A DNA stretch of 18,460 bases from Candidatus Levyibacteriota bacterium (GTDB lineage Bacteria > Patescibacteriota > Microgenomatia > Levybacterales > GWA1-39-11): NCBI GenBank assembly GCA_016204525.1, contig JACQKO010000047.1:1-18460 (forward strand). The letters run 5' to 3'. The position numbers and the translations under genes were made by a program. The notes beneath the pieces were generated by a model, which saw only the letters and a list, made by a program, of their open reading frames with translations, was not told the origin of the DNA and did not search any database. Positions 5,279 to 11,681 of the stretch are shown in pieces (position 1 is the stretch's first letter; each line of letters begins with the position of its first letter).

Positions 5279-5830
5279 TCAGGACTTATCAAGCGGAAAA
5301 TTGTGGGCGAGCCAGTCGGCGCTTTTTTCCATAAAGGTTGGATGGACATATTCTCTATACGGAAGATAACGAACTAAAATTTTCCTTACGTGTTCACGAG
5401 TAATATCTCCAAGAGAAATCTTAAGTTCTCCCGGCAAAAAAGCCTGAGTTCTTATTATTAAAACATCAGTCCCGTCTATAACCTTAAAATAAAAATCATA
5501 AAGCTCGGACCAAATATAGAAATAGTCTTCAACCTTTATCCCTTCTGTTGTTATCTTGTAGTGAAAATTATGCGGTGGAACACTTGATAAAACAAGCGAA
5601 AGGAACGTCAAAGCAACCAATACTAACATGAGCTCATACTGGCTGAAAAGAAAAAGGATTACCTCAAATAGAAGCAAAATTAGAATTACCGATAGATAAA
5701 ATTGTCTCCCTTTTTTTGTAAATGGGCGGCCCGGTGCGCTCCATGAAAGAAGAGTCCTCACATCAAACTCATGGTCGTGTTCGTGAGTTCCCTCATGAGT
5801 CTGTTGTTGAGTTTGATCAGCCGACTCCAT
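5279..5830 (-). CDS. Membrane protein with C-terminal PH-like domain, function unknown
   Basis: 183 residues. The N terminus (1-22) is Gln/His/Glu-rich (QTQQQTHEGTHEHDHEF), a possible metal-binding or disordered tail. Two adjacent hydrophobic helices lie at about 43-62 and 66-84. The remainder (about 88-183) alternates strands around HYKITTEGIKVEDYFYIWSELYDFYF and VLIIRTQAFLPGELKISL, the pattern of a membrane-attached bacterial PH-like domain. This is a fold guess, not a family assignment. The layout resembles the protein at 15256-15867. The ATG at 5830 is preceded by TATATT (5841-5836), 5 nt away. Confidence 0.75.
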   Translation of the reverse strand: MESADQTQQQTHEGTHEHDHEFDVRTLLSWSAPGRPFTKKGRQFYLSVILILLLFEVILFLFSQYELMLVLVALTFLSLVLSSVPPHNFHYKITTEGIKVEDYFYIWSELYDFYFKVIDGTDVLIIRTQAFLPGELKISLGDITREHVRKILVRYLPYREYVHPTFMEKSADWLAHNFPLDKS

Positions 5831-5856
5831 ACTTTAATATAGTATCACGGAAATTC

Positions 5857-5960
5857 ATCAGTTTCCAGTCGCCAATTGCCAGTTTCCAGTTAGTTATCCA
5901 ATTGAAAAATTAATGAATTGAAGAACTGATTGGAAATCGGAAATTTGAAATTGGAAATTT
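5857..5960. repeat. Degenerate short-unit repeat (CAGTTTCCAGT / GGAAATT units)
   Basis: Two low-complexity blocks, one of CAGTTTCCAGT-like units and one of GGAAATTTGAAATTGG-like units, fill the gap between two minus-strand genes. The same style of repeat occurs at 18334-18460. Confidence 0.65.
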
Positions 5961-5965
5961 CGAGC

Positions 5966-6829
5966 TTATAGCTCGATGAGGCTGGTGCTGTCACCGCTCT
6001 TAACATCCTTGAGGTATTGAAGGTACCTCTCGGTTGAAGAGAGTCTTTTGTGCCCTAGTATCTTTGAGAGGAATATTATTGAAACACCGTTCTTGAGATG
6101 ATGAGCAACAAAAGTGTGCCTCAAATCATTTATTTTTGCATTCTCTATTCCTGCTCTCTTAAAGTACCGTTCAATTGCGTCCCTAATATTTCTTACTAAA
6201 AAGGGCCTTCCTGTTTTTGTTACAAAAAAGTGGTCATTTGAGCTTTCGGGTCTTGAGGCAAGATATCTCTTTAATGCCTCCTTTGCCCGCTTATTGAGAG
6301 GTACGGCTCTTTCAGGATGCCCCTCATAAGGTCTAATCTTAAGAAGGGCATCTGAAACATCCTCCGTTCTGATATTAGCAAGCTCACCAATTCTAATTCC
6401 TGTTTGGAGCAGCACCTCAACAATTGCGTAGATTCTTGGATCTCCCGATGCAGAATCACGCAACGCTCTATATTCAAGAGGTGATAAAACTCTTGGCGGG
6501 TTCAGCTCATATTTTGGATGTTTAACAAGAAGCGACGGGTCATCGGTAATATACTCATTGATTTTAAGGAATCTATAGAAGGTTCTTGTGGAATTGAGCT
6601 TTCTTGAGACTGACTTAGGTGTGTACCCGCGTGAATCCATGGAGGCAAGAAAGGCCTGAATATCATCGCTTGTTATCTCATGAATATGCTCGCGTTTTAA
6701 CTCCCCAAGGAAAGAAATGAGTTGGTCAATATCCTTACCATATGCTAATATTGTAGCAGAGGCCTTGTTTTTGGATTTCAAAAAATCCTCAAAGCGAGCC
6801 TTAGCGTCTCTTATTTTTATTGGGTTCAT
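5966..6829 (-). CDS. Tyrosine recombinase (Xer-like) with two substituted catalytic positions
   Basis: 287 residues, about the length of XerC/XerD. An N-terminal SAM-like DNA-binding domain (about 8-95) precedes the catalytic domain. Catalytic residues visible are Arg146 (TGIRIGEL), Arg237 (NDLRHTF), His260 (LGHKR) and nucleophile Tyr269 (TERYL), nine residues after His260 as in XerD. Two positions differ from XerD. The beta-hairpin lysine (GKGNKER in XerD) aligns with Glu169 (YEGHPER), and the His of HxLRH is Asn234. It could resolve chromosome dimers, since CPR genomes often carry a single Xer-type gene, or belong to a mobile element. The product ends GDSTSLIEL. No clear Shine-Dalgarno is present; TATTAT (6851-6846) may be the -10. 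Confidence 0.88.
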   Translation of the reverse strand: MNPIKIRDAKARFEDFLKSKNKASATILAYGKDIDQLISFLGELKREHIHEITSDDIQAFLASMDSRGYTPKSVSRKLNSTRTFYRFLKINEYITDDPSLLVKHPKYELNPPRVLSPLEYRALRDSASGDPRIYAIVEVLLQTGIRIGELANIRTEDVSDALLKIRPYEGHPERAVPLNKRAKEALKRYLASRPESSNDHFFVTKTGRPFLVRNIRDAIERYFKRAGIENAKINDLRHTFVAHHLKNGVSIIFLSKILGHKRLSSTERYLQYLKDVKSGDSTSLIEL

Positions 6830-6870
6830 AATTTTATAGAGCCTATAATATCAGCATGCAAGATGTTTGT

Positions 6871-6955
6871 CAACCCCGTTAGAAATAGTGAGAAAAAGAA
6901 TTTAAGTTAAATTCTTTTTCTGAGGTTGGAAAGTCTTGTGTTTCTAACGGGGTCA
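6871..6955. repeat. Nested palindrome between divergent genes, ACCCCGTTAGA family
   Basis: The outer arms are CCCCGTTAGAAA (6874-6885) and TTTCTAACGGGG (6941-6952). An inner, fully matched palindrome has 15-bp arms (6891-6905 and 6907-6921) around a single G. The outer ends match the palindrome at 251-282 over CCCCGTTAGA. The element occupies most of the 135-bp gap between the recombinase gene and the divergent DivIC/FtsB-like gene, where promoters must lie, so it may be an operator or a small non-autonomous mobile element. Confidence 0.85.
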
Positions 6956-6964
6956 ATCAGTATT

Positions 6965-7300
6965 ATGAAAAAACTATTGCCTATAATCGCTATTATTATC
7001 TTGCTAATTGTGATCAAAAATAATGCGTCTAGCATTTTCAGAACTCTTGAGGATGAAAATACGGCCGAGAATCTTAAAGAAAAACTTGTTAGCGAACAGA
7101 AGAAGAACCGGTTCTTAAAAGAACATTTATTCTACGTTAAGACGAATCAGTTTGTTGAGGAAGAAGCTCGCGAGAAGCTCTTGATGAGTAGGCCTGGAGA
7201 ATACGTAGTAATTGCACCTAGCGCGAGGCCACTCAACCAAGAAAAAATCGAAATTGACACCCGCCCCAACTGGAAAAAATGGCGGAATTTATTCTTCTAG
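6965..7300 (+). CDS. Septum formation initiator (FtsB/DivIC family) protein
   Basis: A 111-residue bitopic membrane protein of the FtsB/DivIC family, which links late divisome components in the cytoplasmic membrane. It has a short basic start MKK, one transmembrane helix (about 4-19, LLPIIAIIILLIVIKN), and then a charged coiled coil (about 28-58, with ENLKEKLVSEQKKNRFLKE). The family-like end follows: EEEAREKLLMSRPGEYVVIAPS (65-86). ATG 6965 is preferred over upstream alternative starts, which would run into the palindromic repeat. I found no good -10 box at the usual distance, so transcription may begin within the repeat. The gene name (ftsB versus divIC) cannot be resolved by eye. Confidence 0.85.
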   Translation: MKKLLPIIAIIILLIVIKNNASSIFRTLEDENTAENLKEKLVSEQKKNRFLKEHLFYVKTNQFVEEEAREKLLMSRPGEYVVIAPSARPLNQEKIEIDTRPNWKKWRNLFF

Positions 7301-7309
7301 AGTATCCTC

Positions 7310-7331
7310 GCCCTGAGTTCGATCGAAGGGC
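7310..7331. repeat. CCCT...AGGG repeat hairpin after the DivIC/FtsB-like gene
   Basis: GCCCT (7310-7314) and AGGGC (7327-7331) flank an internal TTCGATCGAA palindrome. It resembles the dispersed CCCTGAGC...GAAGGG hairpins common in bacterial intergenic DNA and may terminate the upstream transcript. The rest of 7301-7555 has no gene that I can support. It holds a GC-rich low-complexity block near 7435-7492 with TCGCTC-type units. Confidence 0.5.
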
Positions 7332-7555
7332 TAGAATTATTCTTCTAATCTGCTTTTGTAGAGCCTCACGAATTCTTGCCACTGGGAATGCATGAAGTTG
7401 TTTTCCCTTCTCGAATACTCATCGCCTCTACCGCTGTCTCGCTCCACTCGCAGCCGGGCTCCTTCGCTCGCGCTCAGTCCGCCCGAACATGGTCCACCCC
7501 TTTTTTCACAAGACAATTATAGCAAAAGACACTTTTATTTAGTGTTCAAAAATGT

Positions 7556-7561
7556 TATAAT
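7556..7561 (+). promoter_or_regulatory. -10 box of the CAT tRNA
   Basis: TATAAT lies 15 nt before the tRNA 5' end. No strong -35 is seen. Confidence 0.5.
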
Positions 7562-7576
7562 TTCAAAGTTAAAACG

Positions 7577-7646
7577 TGCGGGGTAGTGTAAAGCTGCACA
7601 GGAGGCTCATAATCTCCTAGACAAGGTGCGATTCCTTGCTCCGCAA
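7577..7646 (+). tRNA. Atypical tRNA with CAT anticodon (Met or Ile2)
   Basis: 70 nt. The acceptor TGCGGGG/CTCCGCA pairs with one wobble and the discriminator is A. The anticodon stem GGAGG/TCTCC encloses CTCATAA, with CAT at 7608-7610. Acceptor and loop resemble initiator tRNA, but T1-A72 is paired and the three G-C pairs below the anticodon are missing. The D loop lacks the GG pair (G18G19) and the T loop is TGCGATT instead of TTCGATT, so the usual D-loop/T-loop contact is lost on both sides. It could be a divergent initiator, tRNA-Ile(CAT), or a decaying copy. Confidence 0.7.
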
Positions 7647-7652
7647 CAACGA

Positions 7653-7734
7653 ACCATTCGCTATCGCTCAGGTTCATCGCTGCGCAGCGAATGGTGAGGC
7701 AGGGATGTACCCGGGCTTGCGAGTGGTACGTCCC
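7653..7734. repeat. Two GC-rich inverted repeats before the GIY-YIG gene
   Basis: ACCATTCGCT (7653-7662) pairs with AGCGAATGGT (7686-7695). GGGATGTACC (7702-7711) pairs with GGTACGTCCC (7725-7734) with one mismatch. They lie between the atypical tRNA and the GIY-YIG gene and may be processing hairpins or repeat debris. Confidence 0.5.
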
Positions 7735-7756
7735 AACGAAAGAAACCTCTTATCCC

Positions 7757-8020
7757 ATGAAGTTCTTTTATGTCTATGTCCTCAAAAGCATAAATAAAGA
7801 CTTTATCTACGTAGGTATTACTGCGAATCTCAAAAAACGATTCTTCGAACATAACAACAAAGAAGAATTATCGACTAAGGCTTACGCTCCGTTCGAATTA
7901 ATTTTTTACGAAGCATACCTAAATGAAAAGGACGCAAAAAGAAGGGAAGAATATTTTAAAACTACCAAAGGCAAAGTTACGCTTCGCCAAATGCTAAAAG
8001 AATATTTCGGAAACACTTAA
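7757..8020 (+). CDS. GIY-YIG domain protein (putative nuclease)
   Basis: 87 residues, essentially a lone GIY-YIG domain. The first motif appears as YVYVLKS (5-11), the second as IYVGITANLKKRFFEHN (17-33) with YVG in place of YIG. Arg28 is at the conserved arginine position. REEYFK with Glu and basic residues follows at about 62-67, then a basic C terminus. Small proteins of this kind (UvrC N-terminal-like) are widespread and mostly uncharacterised; a structure-specific DNA nicking role is plausible but not shown. ATG 7757 is taken because the domain begins there; upstream frame-open sequence is repeat hairpin. No Shine-Dalgarno is visible. Confidence 0.88.
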   Translation: MKFFYVYVLKSINKDFIYVGITANLKKRFFEHNNKEELSTKAYAPFELIFYEAYLNEKDAKRREEYFKTTKGKVTLRQMLKEYFGNT

Positions 8021-8030
8021 TGAATTTAAA

Positions 8031-8053
8031 AGATGCACCGTTCTGGTGCGTCT
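8031..8053 (+). terminator. Hairpin downstream of the GIY-YIG gene
   Basis: AGATGCACC (8031-8039) and GGTGCGTCT (8045-8053) form a 9-bp stem with one G-T pair and a 5-nt loop, followed after 8 bases by a TTTTT run. It is a plausible intrinsic terminator and abuts the repeat at 8054. Confidence 0.5.
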
Positions 8054-8112
8054 AGCCTCAATTTTTAAGGCCCCCCGTCCAATCCGCGGAGCAAATTTCC
8101 TCATAGTTTGAC
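8054..8112 (+). repeat. Upstream repeat of the sigma-like gene, copy 1
   Basis: Related to 10069-10125. The first 17 bases are identical (AGCCTCAATTTTTAAGG), and blocks AATCCGC-GAGC and CTCATA-TTTGAC are shared, with small gaps. It ends in TTGAC, which completes a TTGACA box (8108-8113) that is 17 nt from TGTAAT (8131-8136). Confidence 0.75.
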
Positions 8113-8213
8113 ATTTATGGCTTAAGGTCTTGTAATTTGCAGACTGCATAGTTAAAATAGCATTTTCACAAATAGTTTTTTTTGTTATAAAATAAATAAC
8201 TGTTGTTAATTTT

Positions 8214-10064
8214 ATGGTTGAAAGGCGTGGAGTTTCTTTATTAGACATAAAACCAGCCTCGTATGGGGCTGGGTTTACCCCTGACTTAAAAGTAAGTACG
8301 CTTAGTCCTGCCAAAGATTACAAAGTTGTCGAAGCGCCAACTTTTGAAGAATTATTTAGTACTCTTAGGGAAGCAAGATTAGCAAGGCAAACCTTAGTAA
8401 ATAGAAAAAGATTACCGTCGTGGGAAACTCTAGACCCTGAAGAAAAAAGGAAAGTAGAAGAGATTCTAGGCAACAGTGAGGAGATTAGAGGACATATAAA
8501 GCTCCCAGGAAGACTTCCTACTTTAAGAATCAATCGCACAGGTGAATTAATTGAATCCGGCAAACAAGCACGCAGTTTAATTTTTCAGAGGCTTAGAGAT
8601 TTTATCCAGCCTCAGTTAGATGAAGAATTTGGTGAACACGCTAGAGATTTAAGGTGGGAAGTTGAAAATGCCATCAAGCAAGTAATTGTCAGCGGGAGAA
8701 TAGACGACGAAAGGGAACTACAGTCTGCTTTGAAGGATCAATTTGGAGTTACAGGCGAGGCTAAAATTCGAGAAGTAAAAAGTGTTATGACTGGTGAAGA
8801 GATTAAAAAATATGAGAAGAATGTACAGAGACATATCGCCAGACTAAGAGATAGACTAGTCCGCCGAGGTTGCGATTTAGAAGATGCAGCACAAGAAGCA
8901 AGGCTTGCAGTGCTTGAAGCAATAAATAATTATAACCCTGAACTTGGTAAGTTTCCGCCTTACTTATTCAGCATAATTAACGGAAGACTACACGATTTAA
9001 TGAGGACAACGTCTCCGATGAGTAGATCAGAGCAAAGAAACCTAAAAATTATCTCTGAATTTGAAGAGAAATTTGAATCAGAAAAAGGTCGACAACCAAC
9101 AATTGAAGAAACTGAAGTAGCAACAGGACTAAAAAGAGAAGTAATACAAGATATTAAAGAATTCCCAAGGGTTTTTACACAAGCTGATTTAGGTGGTGAG
9201 GTTATAGAAATAATGGAACGAGAAGGTCACGAGGGATTAAGAGATCTTGATGATACTGCTGAACCAGAAGAATTTTTAGCAATGAAAGAAGAGATTTTAG
9301 CCGATAATGAAAGGGCAACTGTCGCTTTTGAGTTTATACCTGATCGTGAGAAACAAATTATATATAGGCACGATTTTGAAGGGAAACCGCACCACGAGAT
9401 TGGGAGGGAATTAGGGTTAAGTGAATCTCGGACAGTACAACTACGCAAGAGGGCAATCAAAAGACTCAAGAAAATGCTATCGATAGGTATTAGTTTAAAA
9501 GAATTTTTAGGCGAGCTTGGTATAACATATTCCTTCTTTCAGGTTAATAATCTGGGAGAAGGGTTAAACATTTCTAGAGGAAGAAAAGGCGCTCGACTTG
9601 GGCCTGTTGAAATGCGTATAATTAAGAAAAGAGTCGAAGCGCACAAACAGCAAGTTGTAGAAAATAGAGAGGCAAGAAGGAGACAGATAGAAAGACGCAC
9701 TAAGACCGAAAAAAGAAAGAAAAGACGTGAGAAAGAGCTTAGACGAAATGTTAAGGAAAGATTAAGAAAAAGGAGCTTTGATCCCGAAAGAGTTAATGGT
9801 CATCGGCCAAAAGAATATCGGCCAGTAAAACCAGAGGACCTTGAAGTTCTATTGGAATTGTATGGCGATCAATTAAAAGGCAGGGAAGTGAGAGTTCTTA
9901 GATTAAGATCTGGTTTAGAAGATGGCGTGTTGTGGACAAGAGAAGAGGTAGCAATTGTCATAGGTTTAAAAACCTCAGCAGGAGTTGTATACATAGAGAA
10001 TAGAGGGCTAGGAAAATTACGGCAATTAGAACCGTCCATTTTTGAGCAGGAAACCCCTAAATAA
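8214..10064 (+). CDS. Sigma-70-family protein with an apparent second region-4 domain
   Basis: 616 residues. An N-terminal part (1-195) is not recognised and is partly charged. A sigma-2-like region lies at about 200-266 (YEKNVQRHIARL, LEDAAQEARLAVLEAINNYNPELGKFPPYLFSIINGRLHD). A sigma-3-like part follows at about 270-318 (QPTIEETEVATGLKREVI), then sigma-4 at about 362-422 (FIPDREKQIIYRHDF, HEIGRELGLSESRTVQLRKRAIKRLKKML). After it comes an unassigned helical segment (425-475), a very basic stretch (483-522) and a second sigma-4-like block (about 541-606: LKGREVRVLRLRSGLEDG, TREEVAIVIGL, ENRGLGKLRQLE). The primary sigma would be expected elsewhere, so this looks like an alternative sigma factor or sigma-derived regulator. 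ATG 8214 has a long leader if the 8108-8136 promoter is used. A phage or element origin is possible. Confidence 0.85.
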   Translation: MVERRGVSLLDIKPASYGAGFTPDLKVSTLSPAKDYKVVEAPTFEELFSTLREARLARQTLVNRKRLPSWETLDPEEKRKVEEILGNSEEIRGHIKLPGRLPTLRINRTGELIESGKQARSLIFQRLRDFIQPQLDEEFGEHARDLRWEVENAIKQVIVSGRIDDERELQSALKDQFGVTGEAKIREVKSVMTGEEIKKYEKNVQRHIARLRDRLVRRGCDLEDAAQEARLAVLEAINNYNPELGKFPPYLFSIINGRLHDLMRTTSPMSRSEQRNLKIISEFEEKFESEKGRQPTIEETEVATGLKREVIQDIKEFPRVFTQADLGGEVIEIMEREGHEGLRDLDDTAEPEEFLAMKEEILADNERATVAFEFIPDREKQIIYRHDFEGKPHHEIGRELGLSESRTVQLRKRAIKRLKKMLSIGISLKEFLGELGITYSFFQVNNLGEGLNISRGRKGARLGPVEMRIIKKRVEAHKQQVVENREARRRQIERRTKTEKRKKRREKELRRNVKERLRKRSFDPERVNGHRPKEYRPVKPEDLEVLLELYGDQLKGREVRVLRLRSGLEDGVLWTREEVAIVIGLKTSAGVVYIENRGLGKLRQLEPSIFEQETPK

Positions 10065-10068
10065 ATGC

Positions 10069-10125
10069 AGCCTCAATTTTTAAGGTTCAACCCCAATCCG
10101 CAGAGCCAATAGCTCATAATTTGAC
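10069..10125 (+). repeat. Upstream repeat of the orphan gene, copy 2
   Basis: Partner of 8054-8112. It starts 5 nt after the sigma-like stop codon and ends in TTGAC, again supplying a -35 box. The two copies bracket the sigma-like gene as direct repeats. Confidence 0.75.
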
Positions 10126-10149
10126 GCTCCGTTTTTCTTTTGCTAAAAT
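10121..10149 (+). promoter_or_regulatory. Predicted promoter of the 146-aa orphan gene
   Basis: TTGACG (10121-10126), a 17-nt spacer and TAAAAT (10144-10149). The -10 ends 5 nt before ATG 10155. The -35 overlaps the end of the repeated element. Confidence 0.65.
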
Positions 10150-10154
10150 CCCGT

Positions 10155-10595
10155 ATGGTAGAAAATGCATACAACGGGAGAGAAAACATGGAGAGATATT
10201 CGAGGAGAGGTCGAGATATAAGGTTTGTTCCTCTTGAGTGGCATCATCCTAAAGATGCAAAGGGTAGCTACTTACCTCTAATAAGAAGGGGTCCCGATGA
10301 TGTAGGCGAGAAAGAAGGGTTAATGCCTGATTTTTCTGATATCCCGGATGATCAGATTGGAATTTGTGCATATGCCACAATGGGAAATATTCCAATAAGT
10401 CCTGTTTACCCAGATACCGCTGGAGGAAGACTTGATCTTGTAAAATATTGTTCAGTCAACGAAACAGTCTGGGATTACTACAGAGCGGATGGTGAAACAT
10501 GGGCAGGAATATTGTTTACTAATAGAACTTTTACCATAGACTGTCAGACGAGAAGAGTTGAATTTATTGATGAAACAGAACGCGTTGGCTTTTGA
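10155..10595 (+). CDS. Orphan protein, 146 residues
   Basis: Not recognised. It is soluble in appearance, rich in Trp, Tyr, Arg and Asp, with segments FVPLEWHHPKDAKGSYLPLIRRG (about 24-46) and CAYATMGNIPISPVYPDTAGGR (about 71-92). The C-terminal half (NETVWDYYRADGETWAGILFTNRTFTI) looks beta-rich. ATG 10155 follows the -10 by 5 nt, as for a leaderless mRNA. An alternative in-frame ATG at 10188 has a GGGAG 8 nt upstream and would give 135 residues. It stops at TGA, which shows that TGA is a stop in this genome. It shares an upstream element with the sigma-like gene, which suggests linked regulation. Confidence 0.68.
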   Translation: MVENAYNGRENMERYSRRGRDIRFVPLEWHHPKDAKGSYLPLIRRGPDDVGEKEGLMPDFSDIPDDQIGICAYATMGNIPISPVYPDTAGGRLDLVKYCSVNETVWDYYRADGETWAGILFTNRTFTIDCQTRRVEFIDETERVGF

Positions 10596-10601
10596 CCGCA
10601 A

Positions 10602-10630
10602 TTGCTTCCGGACATCCTGTTTTGTATAAT
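10602..10630 (+). promoter_or_regulatory. Predicted promoter of the fabD-like gene
   Basis: TTGCTT (10602-10607), a 17-nt spacer and TATAAT (10625-10630). The ATG at 10638 is 7 nt after the -10. The -35 is identical to that of the bL25 gene. Confidence 0.7.
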
Positions 10631-10637
10631 CCTGCCT

Positions 10638-11630
10638 ATGGCAGTAAAAGCGGAGCTGATTCCTGTCTCAGTGAAGATTGAAGAAGAGGGAATTCCTGGC
10701 GAGATTATGTACCTTTTTCCCGGTCAAGGAGCGCAAGAAGTTGGGATGGGGAAAGCTTTATATGAAAACTCCGCAACTGCGCAGGGAATTCTTGATCAAC
10801 TACAACATGTAAAACCAGGATTATTATATACCATGTTCAATGGGCCGAGAGGAGATCAACCCATTGACATGCTCGATGATACCGCAAATGCACAGCCTGC
10901 CATAGTCGCAGTCAGTTTAGCAACTTATTTTGAGTTTCTTGAAAAAAACCCATCATTTAAGGAAAGACGTCCCCTTGCTTTTTTGGGACATAGTACCAGT
11001 CAAGTGAGTGCTATGGGAGCGGCTGGTGTTGTAGATATAGGAACAGCATTGCATATCGCAGCTGAAAGAGGAAGATTAATGAAAGAAGTAGGCGAGAGGA
11101 AAGAAAACAAAGGCGGCATGCTAGGACTTTTAGGGTCAACTTTGGAACAAGCAGAATCGCTCTGCGCTAAAACCTGCGAAGCGCTTAGAGAAGAAGGCGT
11201 ATGGGTTGCTAATGATAATACAGTAGACCAGGTCGTTTTAAGCGGCAGAGAAAACCATATTGCATACGCGGCGGCTCAGGCAAAAGAAGTGGGAATAAAA
11301 AAAGCAGTTCTACTTCGTGTTCCTATTGCTGGGCATTGTCCTCTTATGGAAGAAGCCCAAGATATGTTCGCTGAATATTTAGCCCATATTAGGTTTGACA
11401 GACCTATTTCTCTCATTATTCTCAACACAACGGCCGCGGCAACTTTGGATCCTGATGAAATAAAAGCGGATCTAGTTAATGGGCTAACTCTAGGTGTTAG
11501 ATTTAGAGAGGCTTTACAAGAAGCGCAAAGGATCGGAGTTGCAAGTTTTGTTGAGATTGGTGAAGGGCCATTATCTGGTTTTGCGAAAAAAGTAATACCA
11601 GATTCGATGCAGTTCCAAATAACCCCATAA
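10638..11630 (+). CDS. fabD: Malonyl-CoA:ACP transacylase-like protein
   Basis: A 330-residue acyltransferase-fold protein of the FabD family, which moves malonyl groups from CoA to acyl carrier protein in fatty acid synthesis. Family marks are the oxyanion-side FPGQGAQ (27-33), the nucleophile elbow GHS with Ser119, Arg144 in ERGRLM, the ANDNTVDQVVLSG segment (191-203) and catalytic His233. Differences from the classical enzyme are GHSTSQ in place of GHSLGE, and IAGHCPLM where FHSPLM is usual. The malonyl-contacting arginine and the Ser-His pair are kept. No other fatty-acid genes are in the window. ATG 10638 is chosen over the upstream frame-open region because the -10 ends 7 nt before it; the N terminus is slightly longer than usual. 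Confidence 0.85.
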   Translation: MAVKAELIPVSVKIEEEGIPGEIMYLFPGQGAQEVGMGKALYENSATAQGILDQLQHVKPGLLYTMFNGPRGDQPIDMLDDTANAQPAIVAVSLATYFEFLEKNPSFKERRPLAFLGHSTSQVSAMGAAGVVDIGTALHIAAERGRLMKEVGERKENKGGMLGLLGSTLEQAESLCAKTCEALREEGVWVANDNTVDQVVLSGRENHIAYAAAQAKEVGIKKAVLLRVPIAGHCPLMEEAQDMFAEYLAHIRFDRPISLIILNTTAAATLDPDEIKADLVNGLTLGVRFREALQEAQRIGVASFVEIGEGPLSGFAKKVIPDSMQFQITP

Positions 11631-11643
11631 GCTCATCCTTTTT

Positions 11644-11672
11644 TTGCTTTTTCATTGCTCTTTTAGTAAAAT
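11644..11672 (+). promoter_or_regulatory. Predicted promoter of the bL25 gene
   Basis: TTGCTT (11644-11649), a 17-nt spacer and TAAAAT (11667-11672). The ATG follows 9 nt later. Confidence 0.65.
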
Positions 11673-11681
11673 AGCAACTCA

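Noticed and set aside
7392..7586. Open frame of 64 codons before the atypical tRNA
   Set aside because: It crosses the GC-rich TCGCTC-type repeat and runs into the tRNA; no start signal or protein-like features.
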